This document shows, one piece after another, positions 44,653 through 56,476 of a DNA stretch of 64,000 nt (position 1 is its first letter; each line of letters starts with the position of its first letter). Below the pieces are notes generated by a model that saw only the letters and a list, made by a program, of their open reading frames with translations, had not been told where the DNA came from and did not search any database. The translations under genes and the position numbers were made by a program. Where the stretch lies: positions 124,001 to 188,000 of the forward strand of contig ML978163.1 in assembly GCA_010015745.1 (NCBI GenBank). Direction: 5' to 3'. The DNA comes from Setomelanomma holmii. Its lineage: Eukaryota; Ascomycota; Dothideomycetes; Pleosporales; Phaeosphaeriaceae.

Positions 44653-45937
44653 CTATATGCCACGGTTGAATTCCACCATGCCATCTTTACCACCGCGTGC
44701 ATGGAATTCAGGCTCCAAAGTCTGGGCACTGACGGCCTGCTGCTGCGGAAACACTCCTAGCGCAAGTGGCAGCGCGAATACAGAAGTTGTGAGAACGAGT
44801 CCTGGTTATGTGTTAGCAAGCACGATCGACCGTCATCGCCTGCCTGACTCACCCAAGTTTACAGGCGTCACCATCCTAGGCCTCTGCTTGAGCCAGTCCG
44901 TCTTCTGCAGTCGGACTAGAATGAGAGGTGGCAGAACCATGATAGGAGTGGAGTTGAACACGCGACTTGCTGCTGTCTCTCCTACAGCAAGCACTGCAGC
45001 CTTCTTGCTCTTGCCCAAAGACTGGACTTCAAGCGTGCCTGTCTCCACTTTGTGTTTCTCTTCTTCGCTTAGAACGGGGTAGACGTCGATGCCTTGTCGG
45101 ATCTCTTCGCCGCGCATGAGGAATACGTTGAGGACACCGGCGCTGGCGACAGCCGCAAAAGGTACAAGGCGACCTGCCACCATCTTTGCATTCGGCGACA
45201 GGCTCTTGAGGCGGGGCACAAGCGCGTTCAGACCCAGCGCAACACCACATGATGCAGTAACGGCTGTGAAGTATGACTTGACAATGGTGGATGTCGGTAG
45301 TGGCATCGACTTGTTTGCGTTCGAAAAGTTGATTCCAACATTGAGCGACTGGTTCGTGATCTGCCACCCTAGTATGCCTGCCGTCTGCAATTGCTTAGCT
45401 CATGGCCTTCAGTGCCCTCGAATTTTGCGTACCCCAAGGCCTGGTGTGAGCATGCCAGCTGTGACAACCAGATTGGAAAGTACGAAGCATGACATGCGAA
45501 ATGGCAGGAAGACCGGCTGCCCAGTATCTACATGAGGTCAGTCAGTCGCCAGATCAGCAATTTTCGCGCGCCAATCGCACCTGGATGGAGCGTCGAATCT
45601 ATTGTTTTCTTCGCCTCCCACAGCTCAGGCGTCATGTCCCTTATCTTTCCCGTCTTGTACGCGGTAACGAGTTGCTTCGCATTTTCGAGGCCGGCGGCGG
45701 TTGTGAAGAGAGTTCTGCAGAGCGCATAATTAGCTTCAATTCGGAATTACAACATACACGTCTGAGAAAAGTGACGGTCGTGGTACTCACCACACCCAGC
45801 ACGCAGGAATCGTTCTTTGCGCAGCTGTCTCACCTCGGATCTGATATATTGGCCGAGTGCTGCACGCGACCCCAGTACGTGCTTAGGTCGTACTGGGAGA
45901 CTGGCACGTCGCGATTGCCTGGTATTGAGGACGTCAT
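44653..45937 (-). CDS. FSF1: Sideroflexin, mitochondrial serine carrier
   Basis: Five exons, 45834-45937, 45581-45714, 45433-45527, 44853-45384 and 44653-44801, join in phase (introns of 119, 53, 48 and 51 nt) to give 337 residues, the usual family length. The start ATG at 45935-45937 opens MTSSIPGNRDVPVSQYDLST. Family features follow: TYWGRVQHSANISDPR, the Pro-rich HPDTGQPVFLPFRMS, TPGLGTAGILGWQITNQSLN, INFSNAN, the helix ALGLNALVPRL and the end VEFNRGI. Sideroflexins of the inner mitochondrial membrane import serine for one-carbon metabolism. No presequence is expected in this family. Confidence 0.95.
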
Positions 45938-46333
45938 GTTGCGCGGTGAGTGCACAATGAAGCGGCAAAGAATGTCGCGAGCTCCTGAAGCTTGGGAGGA
46001 GCTCGTGTGGGTAAGTGCACAAAGACGATATCGAAAAGCGGGCGGTGGGCGAGCTCGGCCCGAAACACCAACGCGGTGGCTTTGAAGGTCAACAGGGTCT
46101 ATGTCCCTCTTTCATTAAGTTTGACTACAGTCTTATCTACCGTAAAGTTCTCTGGCAAGTGTTCAATGCAAATATGCAGCTTCGCTAAACAATCAAATCA
46201 GCCACCACTATATCAGGCGACGGACAATGTGCAGCCGTAAATATAAACAGAATACAAAATAATCAACAATGACCTTTTTCTTCTACAGTAATGTCTCGCA
46301 ACATCATGCTTCGTCGTTACATTCGTGAAAAGC
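45938..46333. other. Short intergenic region
   Basis: About 400 bp between the FSF1 start and the end of the next minus-strand gene; it should hold the FSF1 promoter. Confidence 0.5.
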
Positions 46334-48998
46334 TTATTTCTTCTTTTTCTTGTCTTTCCCGCTTGATGCTGCACTCGTGCCAAGGATAGCATCGAACGTC
46401 TTGCTAGGATCGCTGCTCGATGCAGGTCGAATCTGGGGTGAGTTGCCAGTAGGCGGTGCGACACCAGGTGGTAACGGGAGTGCTTCGAGCCCAAGGTTCA
46501 TTACGCTCTCTCGTCTCCGATCAGGGCTGTGCGATCGCGAACGGTCGCCAGTGGCAGCCGAAGCTGGATCGAGCAAACCAGGCGGTGGAGGTAGCGGCGT
46601 GGCATTGACATTGAGTTCCTGCATCGCAGCGTTCAGCATCGTGTCGTTGGCTGCCCATTGTTGCGCTTTCTTCCAGCAGTGAGATCGTCGGAAGACGCCC
46701 TCTACACCATGTTCAACAATGTCGGTGGGCAAGCTCACAACCTGTCCGCCTCCACCTACGCCGAACCATGTCCGTGATCTGGCAGTGTCCTCGCGTCCCC
46801 ATGGCACGCCACTGCGAGGTACCTCACAGAGGAAATACTCCACACCTTCAGTGAAGCGGACGCCAGGTGCATCTACGACAAGCATAGGAAGCGATTGGAT
46901 GACAGCATATAAGAACAACCATTGTCCACTTCGTAGATCCCAGAGGTCGTCCATGGTCGCGCCCGAGGCGTGCTTAAACTCAAAGTGCCGGAAAGCTTCC
47001 AAGAATGGTGTCTGATGCTCGGCGTCGATGTTGTGTGACTTTTGCAAGACCTTCACAATCTCATCTTTGTGTAGCTTCTTTGCCCGAGCCTTCGCATCTT
47101 TCTTCGCGTCGCCAGTCTGCGCTTGCTTCAGTGCCGGGTACAATGGTAGGTCGAAGGGTACAGGTGGCTGCACTGGCGGTGTGCTCCGGTCATACTCGCT
47201 GAGGACTTTTCGCAACGAGCGACGAACGATAGACCCAAACTCGGTACCTTCTTCATCATCGAGGAATCCATCAGCAGTGCGCACGGTCAAGTTCGTGCGG
47301 TCGACGAGGAGGTCGTAAAGACTGGACATGTCGCGATAGATATCTAGCAGCACCAACCGGTTTAGGCCGCTTGTCGTTAAGTTGTTCTTCTTCGACTTGG
47401 CTTTTGGCAGCCATGATCCGTATTTCGTCTTGTAGTAGTCGATGATGAATGATCTTGTCGTGTTGAATGCTGCTCTCCACTTCTTGAAATTCATCATCTT
47501 GCTCTCTTCTGCCATTGCGCTATTCATGATACCAGAAAAGATAGCCGGAAATTCGAAGTCCTTCAGCTTCAAGTTGATGGTGGCTTCCCGATTGTCCAGG
47601 TCCATGGCAGCTCGCGCGATTCTGGTGGATGTCTTGTGGCTGATCATATCGAATTTTGGTGACTGTAGCTCTTTGATGCTATCAAATTTTCCGGCAGCAT
47701 GCACGAATCCTTCTGTGTAAAGTGCCATTGATCGCATCTTTTCTCCTAGCACAATGGCCTCGATGGTCCTCTCGCGACTGTGTCGCACGTCCGCAAGATT
47801 TAGCTCTTCCACATAGCAATCGAAGCTCGAGGCAGCAACTTCGCCAAAGCTGCTGCCATCCACGTTCGAGAACGAGTAGTGGCTCAGTATGTCTGCGATG
47901 CGCAGGAAAATGTCGAAGATGTCTGAATGTCTCTCGGTCGCAACGAGCGATTGGCCAATAAGAAATGCAAAGAAATTGCGGTAGGTCACTAACGTGTCGG
48001 TGTCCTTCATGCTGAGTCGCGGCTCGTGGGTGAAGGCGCCATCTGAGCTGAGCGCGATTGGCATATACAAATGCTTCTCGGAGTGGTCGTCTTCAGCCGC
48101 GTCGCTCAATGCTCTCGACCCCTTCGATTCGTCTGAGCTGCCGATCAAGCTCTGATCTGGTGAGGTTGTGCGCGACTGCTGTGCATTGTAGACTTCTCGC
48201 GACACCCTTCGCGACGAGCGATCTTCAAGTGGGGTGGCTGTCCCTCCGTCGCTGTAGAGGGTGCCATGAACGAGACGAGTGAGCAATTGCGATGCTGCGT
48301 ATACGGAGGAGTCGATGCGGAAGGAAGGACCCTTGCCAGATGTGCGGGGAAAGAGGTAGACAAAAGTATCGCCCTGGTCATCCCACAGCTCAGGGACCTG
48401 CTCGCATGGATTAGTATACGCGCTTGTAAGGCTCGACTCTAGTCTGATCTACCTTCTCTCCGTTCAATAGCATCGCCAGATTGTATGGCACCTTGCCCTT
48501 GTGGCCCACAATCCATGCAAGCGGATTCGGCTGCGCATTCGAAATGCCGCCAGGCGATTCATCTCCAGCCTGACTGCCTCCAAATAGCTTGCTCCTTCGC
48601 CTGAGTTTCTTTAGGTTGCCTTCGTTTGAAGAGTCGGCATTGGGTGTTCCAGGTCGGCTTCTGCCGCGTGATGGGGATGCATTGCGAGAACCTGGCTTTC
48701 CAAGGATTGATGGAGGTTCAAGAGGTGCCAGACTCGCCGTGGTTTCGACAGAATCAACGGGCTGAATGGTGGGGTTCGAAAGAGAGACATGACGTGGGGC
48801 ATTCGGCGGTGGTGGAGGAGGATATTCGGGCGCCAAATGGGTCGCGGAAGAGATGCGATTCTTCACTTTGGTGAGGCGGCCAGTTGATTCTGAGGACGTA
48901 GTCGATTTGGTCTTCGCGGAACTGCTGTCCTGCATGTCGGGTCCCTTCGAGAATAGACCCGATAGCCGGTTGCTCGACTTCTTCTTGTCGCCCAACAT
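46334..48998 (-). CDS. DUF8004-like fungal protein
   Basis: Exons 48453-48998 and 46334-48397 join in phase over a 55-nt intron to give 869 residues. The start ATG at 48996-48998 opens MLGDKKKSSNRLSGLFSKGP. A disordered Ser/Pro-rich N-terminus leads to a conserved segment AWIVGHKGKVPYNLAMLLNG joined to VPELWDDQGDTFVYLFP and SFRIDSSVYAASQLLTRLVH. The central helical domain has RNFFAFLIGQSLVA, SSFDCYVEELNLADVRHSRE and GEKMRSMALYTEGFVHAAGK. These match my memory of a Pezizomycotina-wide domain of unknown function; no enzyme motif was seen. The C-terminus is Pro-rich and ends in a poly-Lys run (KDKKKKK). Function is unknown. Confidence 0.85.
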
Positions 48999-50025
48999 TG
49001 TGAGAGGATGGAGGACGAACGCGCGAGGATGATGATGCTATTACAGCTGGCGGGATGCTGAGACAAAAATTTTATATCTCGAACAGCATGTGGTTCTACG
49101 CTGCGACACAGACTGACAAACAGAGCGCCATGCAGGGCTTCGCGGCAGCTATGAAATATGTACCGAAAGGAAGGTTTGAAATAGCTCGCAGGACCAACGT
49201 AGCTATAGTTGACAGTTCAAGCCTGAGCCGTCGCAGATCCGGGCAATGATACTTGTCTGCAACAGAAAGGCCAGCCATGCTAGCAGCCTATGACGACTCA
49301 GGGCTCGCCACAGGTTGCCGAAAGAAGCGCTACTCGTGGCTTATCCACATGCTTCAGTTGCGTTTATTTCATGTAATTCGCCCGATCACCGCCTTTAGCC
49401 CCTTCAAGATCCTCCCGAACTGCGGCTTGGGACCTGCGCCTCGCAGGAGCTGGGAATAGGCCACAAGGCGTCAGCGCGGTACCGTGCCGCAGCCCTCTGC
49501 CTTGTGCTTTGACGGGCGCCTTTTTCGAGCCCCATTCATCTCAGCTCACGTGGCCTGCACGCTGTGGTGAAATATTGACAATGCGCCCAACAATTTGGCG
49601 CAAGCAGAAGCTGATGCGTCGTGCTTCGTTGCTTTCTTAGTACGGGTTTTTGCGTTAGTGAAGATGACGTACTGCTCTACCGGCCATATCGTTTTCCGCA
49701 TCCGTAACCCCACACGCCAGAGCGAGGGTTCACGGCGCAATCTGCGCGGAGCGTTATTCGACAGCGTGAGAGCGACAGCTGCATGCTCTTCCAACAGGCA
49801 GCTGTGCAGGTCTCGCATCTAGGGGCGATCTGATATCAGCCAACAGCCTCATTTGTGGCGGGGGAGCACAGTGGGCGCCCGATCTCTTTCACATGAGCCA
49901 CACTCGTGTCAGATCCCGACGCTCAGGTTATACTTTCCCCAAGTACTCGGAAACGGCGCTTTCTCTGCATTCAATAGTCATACAATACATCGAAAGACGA
50001 AGCTACTACCGCAACGAAAGCAAAG
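48999..50025. other. Divergent intergenic region
   Basis: About 1 kb between the divergent DUF8004-like and aminotransferase genes; no gene was seen. Confidence 0.5.
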
Positions 50026-51991
50026 ATGGGTGCCTTCTCGGACGTGGCCGGCTCAGCTACGAGTTCGAAGAAACTCATTAATCTTCTCAGAGGGTGCGTC
50101 GCGTCAGCCTCCCTCCACCTGGACTGCCGTGTTCCCTACCGCTGCTCACTGGATGTCCCACTTCCCCTATTGATATTACGCGGTCCAATAGTGATGCGAC
50201 GACGTCCATCGATTCACTGCTGACTAACCCAGATGGCCCAATACTTCACTACTCCCGACCCGACTACTTGAGAAGGCGACAAGCAATGTCCTCAAGAACC
50301 AGTCTATCGCTTTCCCCGCTTTATGCTACGGTCCTGACCCAGGAGACCCAAGATTGCGTAAGAATGTAGCGTCATGGCTGACGAGCTTCTATCAGCCAGC
50401 CGATCCCGTTGCTGAGGATCGGATCTGCGTCACTGGAGGAGCGTCGCAAAACCTCGCATGCCTTCTCCAGGTCTTCTCGGATCCTGTCTATACAAGGAAC
50501 GTGTGGGTAGTTGCCCCAGCATATATGCTATCGTTTCGCATGTTCGAAGATGCAGGCTTCCATGATAAGCTTCGTGCTATTCCAGAGGACAACGAAGGTA
50601 TAGACATTGAATATCTGCGTCAACAGATCAAGAAGAGTGAAGAGAAAGCAACAGCGGATGGTAACGATCTTCCGGTAAGCTTTGCTGGCAGAGCTGCTCA
50701 TTGCGGCGCCTTCCGCGCAGCACCTGTCCTCGTTGTCGACTCGCTCCTGCCCAGTACCATGCTCTCACTGCATCATCATTCGACCTGTTCAGTCACTGAT
50801 CACAGCACAGCTGTTCAAGCCTCCAAGATCATGGGGTAAGATCTACAAGCACATAATATACGCCGTCCCTACCTTTTCAAATCCTAGTTTCAAGACGATG
50901 AGCCTTTGCAGACGACAGGAACTAGTACGCCTAGCCAGAGAGTTCGACGCACTCATCATCAACGATGATGTATACGATTTCTTGCAATGGCCTTCGAATC
51001 TTACTACCCAGACAATGTCGTTACAGAAAGCGGTAGTGCCCCGCATCGTGGATGTTGACCGATACTTAGACGGCGGTGCCGAGCGAGAGGGCGCGGATGG
51101 CTTTGGCAATGTTGTGTCGAACGGCAGCTTCTCCAAGATTTGCGGCCCAGGTCTACGAACCGGTTGGTGCGAGGGAACGCAGAAGCTGGCCTTTGGGGTG
51201 TCACAAACGTGAGCTGCCTTTTTCTTTCAGCCCTACCACTGTTGGAATGTATCACCTGTGCAAGTTCATCGGCACCAGGGATCTAAACCGCTTCTTCCTG
51301 AGCCGAGAGGATTCCAAGATCAGTATTACCGAGTCGCTGACTGTTACACATACTGCTCGACCAATCGTGACAGCTAATGATTTGCAGTGGTTCCAGTCGC
51401 TCGGGCGGCGCACCTAGCCAGCTGACAGCCTGCTTTGTAGCTGAGACTTTGGAGACCGGCGAGCTTCAGCGCTTCGTGTACGATACGCTGCAGCCCACGT
51501 ACTGCAAGAGGTATCGCAAAATGGTTGAAGTCATCAACAAGGAGCTGATTCCACTGGGCGTACGTTTGCCTCAGACTGATCGGGAAGTAGTGGGTGGCTA
51601 CTTCATCTGGTTGACTCTGCCGAGTCCATTGCAGGGCGCGGTCCTTGCGCAACGGGCGAAGGAAGAAGAGAACGTCGTGGTCGCACAGGGTGAGATCTTT
51701 GAGGTAAGGCTCCCCTACTCCCGAGCGAGGTTGCAACTCACTTGGACAGGTTCCCGGCGACACCGAACACCCCGGCACCTCTTTTGGCAGCGATATCAGG
51801 ATATGCTTTGCGGTATGAACCTTAATTCTCGACAAAAGTGAAAAACTAATCTCTTGTAGTGGGAAGACGAAGATGTGCTCGCAGAGGGTATTTCGTGTCT
51901 TGCTGCCGTCATTCGTCGAATGCAAGCAGAGTCAAATGAGGGCAAAACCAAGCCAGCTGCGACGGAAGGCCAAGTGAAGAACTTCTGGTGA
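50026..51991 (+). CDS. PLP-dependent aminotransferase, class I/II (aminoadipate/aromatic type)
   Basis: Six exons, 50026-50093, 50233-50674, 50811-51208, 51388-51703, 51750-51812 and 51860-51991, join in phase to give 472 residues. Fold-type I features appear in order: INLLRGWPNTSLLPTRLLEK, LCYGPDPGDPRLRKNVASWL, RICVTGGASQNLACLLQVF, YAVPTFSNPS and LIINDDVYDFLQWPS (the Asp and Tyr that contact PLP). The Schiff-base lysine region is SNGSFSKICGPGLRTGW. Relatives transfer amino groups of alpha-aminoadipate, kynurenine, aromatic or branched amino acids; the substrate cannot be fixed from sequence. Introns 1, 2 and 3 (139, 136, 179 nt) are long for this window. No targeting peptide was seen. Confidence 0.92.
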
Positions 51992-53651
51992 GCGATCGAA
52001 CAGCTCAGAGACATGTAATTGTGGGAACCCAAATTGATGAAATTAACGGCGAGCACCTCAACGTCTCGCTAGGGGATCTGCTCCACTGGTAATCAGCACA
52101 CGTGAAGCCATACAGATGCAAGCACCAAGAATATCCTACACTTCAGGTGAAAAGCACTGCATATTCCCGCAAGGCTAGAACAAACGAATCAAGCCTCTGC
52201 ATCCCAATTGGCCAACACCTGATTGTCGTGGTTTTAAGCATAAAAGATCGACATACTTACGTCCCTGCACCCTTCAATTAAAACATTTTGCCCTAGCCGA
52301 CAAGCCGACCCTGGACCTTTTGAAACTGTTTCCCTGTGGCGGAAAACGGGGAGCGGTGATTGGTCGATCACGGACATTATGAGCAAAGGGTCCGCGGGGA
52401 GGAGGTGCAGCCAACGCGGGCTCCTTCTTTGTTCGTCAAGCTTGTCCGACGCTGCGACCTTGTGAAGGGCTCGAAAGATGCGTCAATTCTTCCCCATGCA
52501 AGGCCGTTTGTTTGAAGCCCAACATGGCGTCGCCACCAAGGGACAACAGGTACGTATGAAGAGGCCAGCGAAGCGACCCTCGAAAGATCCTTTAAGCATC
52601 GGAGCTATGGCAGCCAGCGATTCGCAGTGCGCCCAGGCCTGATCGGTGGCGGGCCGTTGCGACGAGATGGCCTTTTGCTCTCGACCAGCAGATGGCTTAC
52701 GAGCTCACGCGCCGGCGACAGATGCATTTCGTGTCTGGCCATTGAGAGCCAGTAGACACGCTGTTACAGGAACAGTTTCGGATTTGCGCTCGGCAGTGGC
52801 TGTAGCCACTAACAACCCCTGCTCGCTTTAGGAGACAAACGCTCGCCTTGCCGAACGACTGAACACCACGACCACTAACTGGACTCGCGGCCCTGCCAGT
52901 TTCACGCGCAGAACGAAACATCTGGAAAACACGTCTCGTCTTCCCTGCTAGGCGCCACCCTAAGTAATCTTGGATGAACACGACTCACCCTGGGTTGCAT
53001 TCCAGAGCCCTTCCTCGGCTCTCGCAAAGGGTGAGGAATGTGGCCAGCAGACGCAGCCACCAGGCCTCATCATGGGGCGGAAGAGAATGTCGGCGTGCTG
53101 AATGGGCCGGAGGATGTTGGGCGGCATGAAGAGGCGGCAGAAGAGCGCTGGTATCACTATGCAAAAGCCCATATACAAGATCTGTGTGAGTCTGGCTATG
53201 AATCGACAGGACGAACAGGGTCTGGCTATTCCAGACTTGAAACACGGAGCATTGACAAGCCTGATTGGCGTGGCGAGCGTGTGACTACCAGTATTGTAAG
53301 TCCCTTCCGCAATAGACGTGTACATATACAATGTGGCTCCCTTCCATTCTCGCGCTCTTCACGCAGGCCCTCTGTCCGCCCACAGCACCATTGTGTGTGT
53401 ATTGAATCTTTGTTGTTCAGTCATTCATTTGTTGTTCAAGAGCTTGCTCAGAAAACTTCCTACCTTTCGTTGCCAGGCAACCTGCATACTTAAGCAACCA
53501 CACCTTCTACATTCTTGAAAATTACCACAACAACCACAATCCGAACTCAGCAAATCGTCTATTGCCGGCCAACTGACGAGCTCATTTTCAGAACCACAAG
53601 TCATTTCTTCGACGCTTAACAACACCGAACTTCAACGCATTCACTGCAATC
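51992..53651. other. Intergenic region upstream of the GH55 gene
   Basis: About 1.7 kb with only small, overlapping open frames and no motif. A pyrimidine-rich leader precedes the GH55 start. Confidence 0.5.
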
Positions 53652-55979
53652 ATGGTTGCATTTAGCGCGGGTGCGCTCCTTCTGACGCTGCGCGTCTTCC
53701 TCTCTGCAACTACATCTTACGCCGCTCCTGTAGCGCAGGCTGCGCCGCAGGGCGGTGCGTCTGGCTATTGGTTTGAATCGATCCAACGCCAGGGTCAGGC
53801 GCCATTCAACCCTAACCCTGCCTCGTACCAGGTCTTCCGCGACGTTCGAAAGCTTGGAGCCAAGGGCGACGGCGTTACCGACGACACCGATGTCATTAAC
53901 AAGATCATCGCTGACGGCGACCGCTGTGGCCAGGGCTGCGATTCTTCGACCACCACCCCCGCCATCATCTACTTCCCTGCCGGCACCTATGTCATCAGCA
54001 AGCCCCTCATCCAGTACTACTACACCCAATTTGTCGGCGATGCCACGAACCCACCTACTCTGAAGGCTTCCGCCAGCTTCGAGGGCATGGGCCTGATCGA
54101 TGCGGACCCCTACATTCCCGGAGGCAATGGCGCCAACTGGTACACCAACCAGAACAACTTCTACCGCCAGGTCCGCAACTTCGTCATCGATATCTCTGCA
54201 ACCAAGGCTGCCGCCGGCATTCACTGGCAGGTCTCACAGGCCACGTCCCTCCAGAACATCGTTTTCAACATGGCTGAGGGCGACGCCGGTGCTGAGCAGA
54301 AGGGTATCTTCCAGGACAACGGCTCCGGCGGTTTCATGTCCGACCTCATCTTCAACGGTGGTGCTATTGGCGCCTTCCTTGGCTCCCAGCAGTTCACCAC
54401 ACGTAACATGACTTTCAACAAATGCGGCACCGCCATCTACATGAACTGGAACTGGCTGTGGACCCTGAAGAGCATCTCGATCAACGACTGCAAGGTCGGT
54501 CTCGACATGGCCAACAGCCCCGCAAACCAGACTGTCGGCTCAGTCCTCTTACTCGACAGCAAGATCACCGGCACTCCCATCGGTGTCAACACCTCGTTCA
54601 CACAGGACAGCATTCCCCATACCGGTGGCTCCCTCATCATCGACAATGTCGATTTTACAGGTTGCACAAAGGCTGTTCAGAACGTCGCTGGTGAGGCACT
54701 CCTCAACGGTGGTAGCAAGGTGGCCACTTGGGCTCAGGGTAACGCCATGGCTGCCGGTCAAGCGCAAGCCGGCCGCGTCCAAGGCGATGTGACTGATACT
54801 CCCGTGAAGCCACAGAGCCTACTCGGCGAGAACGGCTGGTTCGAGCGCAGCAAGCCCCAGTACGAGACCGTCCCCCTTGCCAACTTTGTCAGCCTCAAAT
54901 CTAAGGGCGCAAAGGGTGACGGTAAGACTGACGACACCGCTGCTATCCAAGCGGCGATCGATGGTCTCACGAACGGCCAAGTTCTCCACGCTGACCACGG
55001 TGCCTACCTTATCACCAAGACTATTGAGATCCCCGCCGAGAAGAATGTCAAGATCGTTGGCGAGATCTACACCATGTTCCTCATCACCGGCAAGTTCTTT
55101 TCCGACATGACCAACCCTCAACCTGGTTTCCGTGTTGGTAAGGCTAGTGGTGACAAGGGTTCTTTCGAGATGTCCGACGCCATCATCAGCACCCAGGGCC
55201 CTGCTCCGGGTGGTATCTTGATGGAGTGGAACATTAACGCTAAGTCTGGTGAGGCTGGTCTCTGGGACGTCCACTTTCGTGTTGGTGGATTCGCAGGCAC
55301 CAACCTTCAATCCTCCAACTGCAAGAAGAACCCTGATGCCCAACACGCACCCAACCCTGACTGCATTGGTTCCTTCATGCAGCTCCACGTCACTAAGAGC
55401 TCTAGCGGCTACTTTGAAAACGTCTGGCTGTGGACAGCTGATCACGAGCTGGATCAAGACGACCACTCTCAGATCGACATCTACAACGGCCGTGGCATGC
55501 TAATCGAGTCTCAGGGCCCGGTCTGGCTTGTCGGCACTACTTCTGAGCACTCGCAGCTTTCTCAGTACCAATTCCAAGGTGCTAAGGATATCTGGTACGG
55601 TGCAATTCAGACCGAGACTCCTTACTACCAGCCCAACCCGGCCGCCAATGTCCCCTTCACCAAGAACGACAAATTCTTCGACCCAGACATGACCAATCAG
55701 ACGTCCGCATGGGCCACTCGCATCATCGACAGCGAGTCCATCTGGAACTACGGCGCGGGTACCTACTCATTCTTCAGCAACTACGACCAAAAGTGTGTGA
55801 CGGGCCAGAACTGCCAGGAGAACATCAACGAGATTGAGAACTCCAGCAACGTCAACATCTTCGGTCTCTCGACCAAGGCCTCAGTCAACATGATCACATC
55901 TGGTGGTCAAGGCCTTGTCAAGGACGAGGATAACCGGAGCAACTTCTGCGCAACTCTCGCGATCTTCGCGCAGCCGTAG
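53652..55979 (+). CDS. Secreted GH55 beta-1,3-glucanase
   Basis: A single 775-residue frame from ATG 53652. The signal peptide (ALLLTLRVFLSATTSYAAP) is followed by two right-handed beta-helix halves, each opened by the family motif: VRKLGAKGDGVTDDTDVINK at about residue 65 and LKSKGAKGDGKTDDTAAIQA at about residue 420. Others are YFPAGTYVISKPL, GIHWQVSQATSLQNIVF, VYLIT-type strands and ENVWLWTADHELDQDDHSQI, all typical of GH55 exo- or endo-1,3-glucanases. The enzyme would cleave laminarin-type glucan of fungal walls or callose, outside the cell. Strong C-ending codon bias (GGC, ATC, AAC) compared with neighbours suggests high expression. Confidence 0.95.
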   Translation: MVAFSAGALLLTLRVFLSATTSYAAPVAQAAPQGGASGYWFESIQRQGQAPFNPNPASYQVFRDVRKLGAKGDGVTDDTDVINKIIADGDRCGQGCDSSTTTPAIIYFPAGTYVISKPLIQYYYTQFVGDATNPPTLKASASFEGMGLIDADPYIPGGNGANWYTNQNNFYRQVRNFVIDISATKAAAGIHWQVSQATSLQNIVFNMAEGDAGAEQKGIFQDNGSGGFMSDLIFNGGAIGAFLGSQQFTTRNMTFNKCGTAIYMNWNWLWTLKSISINDCKVGLDMANSPANQTVGSVLLLDSKITGTPIGVNTSFTQDSIPHTGGSLIIDNVDFTGCTKAVQNVAGEALLNGGSKVATWAQGNAMAAGQAQAGRVQGDVTDTPVKPQSLLGENGWFERSKPQYETVPLANFVSLKSKGAKGDGKTDDTAAIQAAIDGLTNGQVLHADHGAYLITKTIEIPAEKNVKIVGEIYTMFLITGKFFSDMTNPQPGFRVGKASGDKGSFEMSDAIISTQGPAPGGILMEWNINAKSGEAGLWDVHFRVGGFAGTNLQSSNCKKNPDAQHAPNPDCIGSFMQLHVTKSSSGYFENVWLWTADHELDQDDHSQIDIYNGRGMLIESQGPVWLVGTTSEHSQLSQYQFQGAKDIWYGAIQTETPYYQPNPAANVPFTKNDKFFDPDMTNQTSAWATRIIDSESIWNYGAGTYSFFSNYDQKCVTGQNCQENINEIENSSNVNIFGLSTKASVNMITSGGQGLVKDEDNRSNFCATLAIFAQP

Positions 55980-56476
55980 ATGCTTTCAGCCTCTCTCTCA
56001 TCCAGGCTCCTTGATGGAGTCCAGCCATAGACATCTCTTCAATTCTTTCCCATTCCTTGGGCCTTTTAATAGCATGTAACACATTTTCTCCTTAAACAAC
56101 AACAAACTCTTCCTGTCGATATCAGACTGCGGACACTCGCTTAGACACGACAAGCTACGATCATAGTATACCCCGGGCAGGAAGGAGTTGGATTTGAAAG
56201 CAGCACGCTCAGCGCGTTTGCAAGCATTGGGATGGGTAGCATAGGCATCATACAAATGAATCTCACACGAGTTCCAAAACTTCTTCTTATGCATTGTGAC
56301 TGTAGTGACCACGTTTTTCAACTTCAGTGTTGCTATCTTGTCTCATCCCTCCACAGCTCGTGCACGCGAGTCGACCTCGCGAAAAGTTTCCCTGCCAACA
56401 TCTCCGCATCCAAGTCCTTGTGAAATTTACAGTCTCTGCCTACCACACTCCACCACACCAGTCTCCTTACCAGACT
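55980..56476. other. Intergenic region
   Basis: About 500 bp holding the 3' flank of the GH55 gene and the PUS7 promoter; no gene was seen. Confidence 0.5.

Noticed and set aside
52960..53331. A small Cys-rich minus-strand ORF upstream of the GH55 gene
   Set aside because: It has no ATG-anchored domain, no homologue recognised and several overlapping alternative frames.
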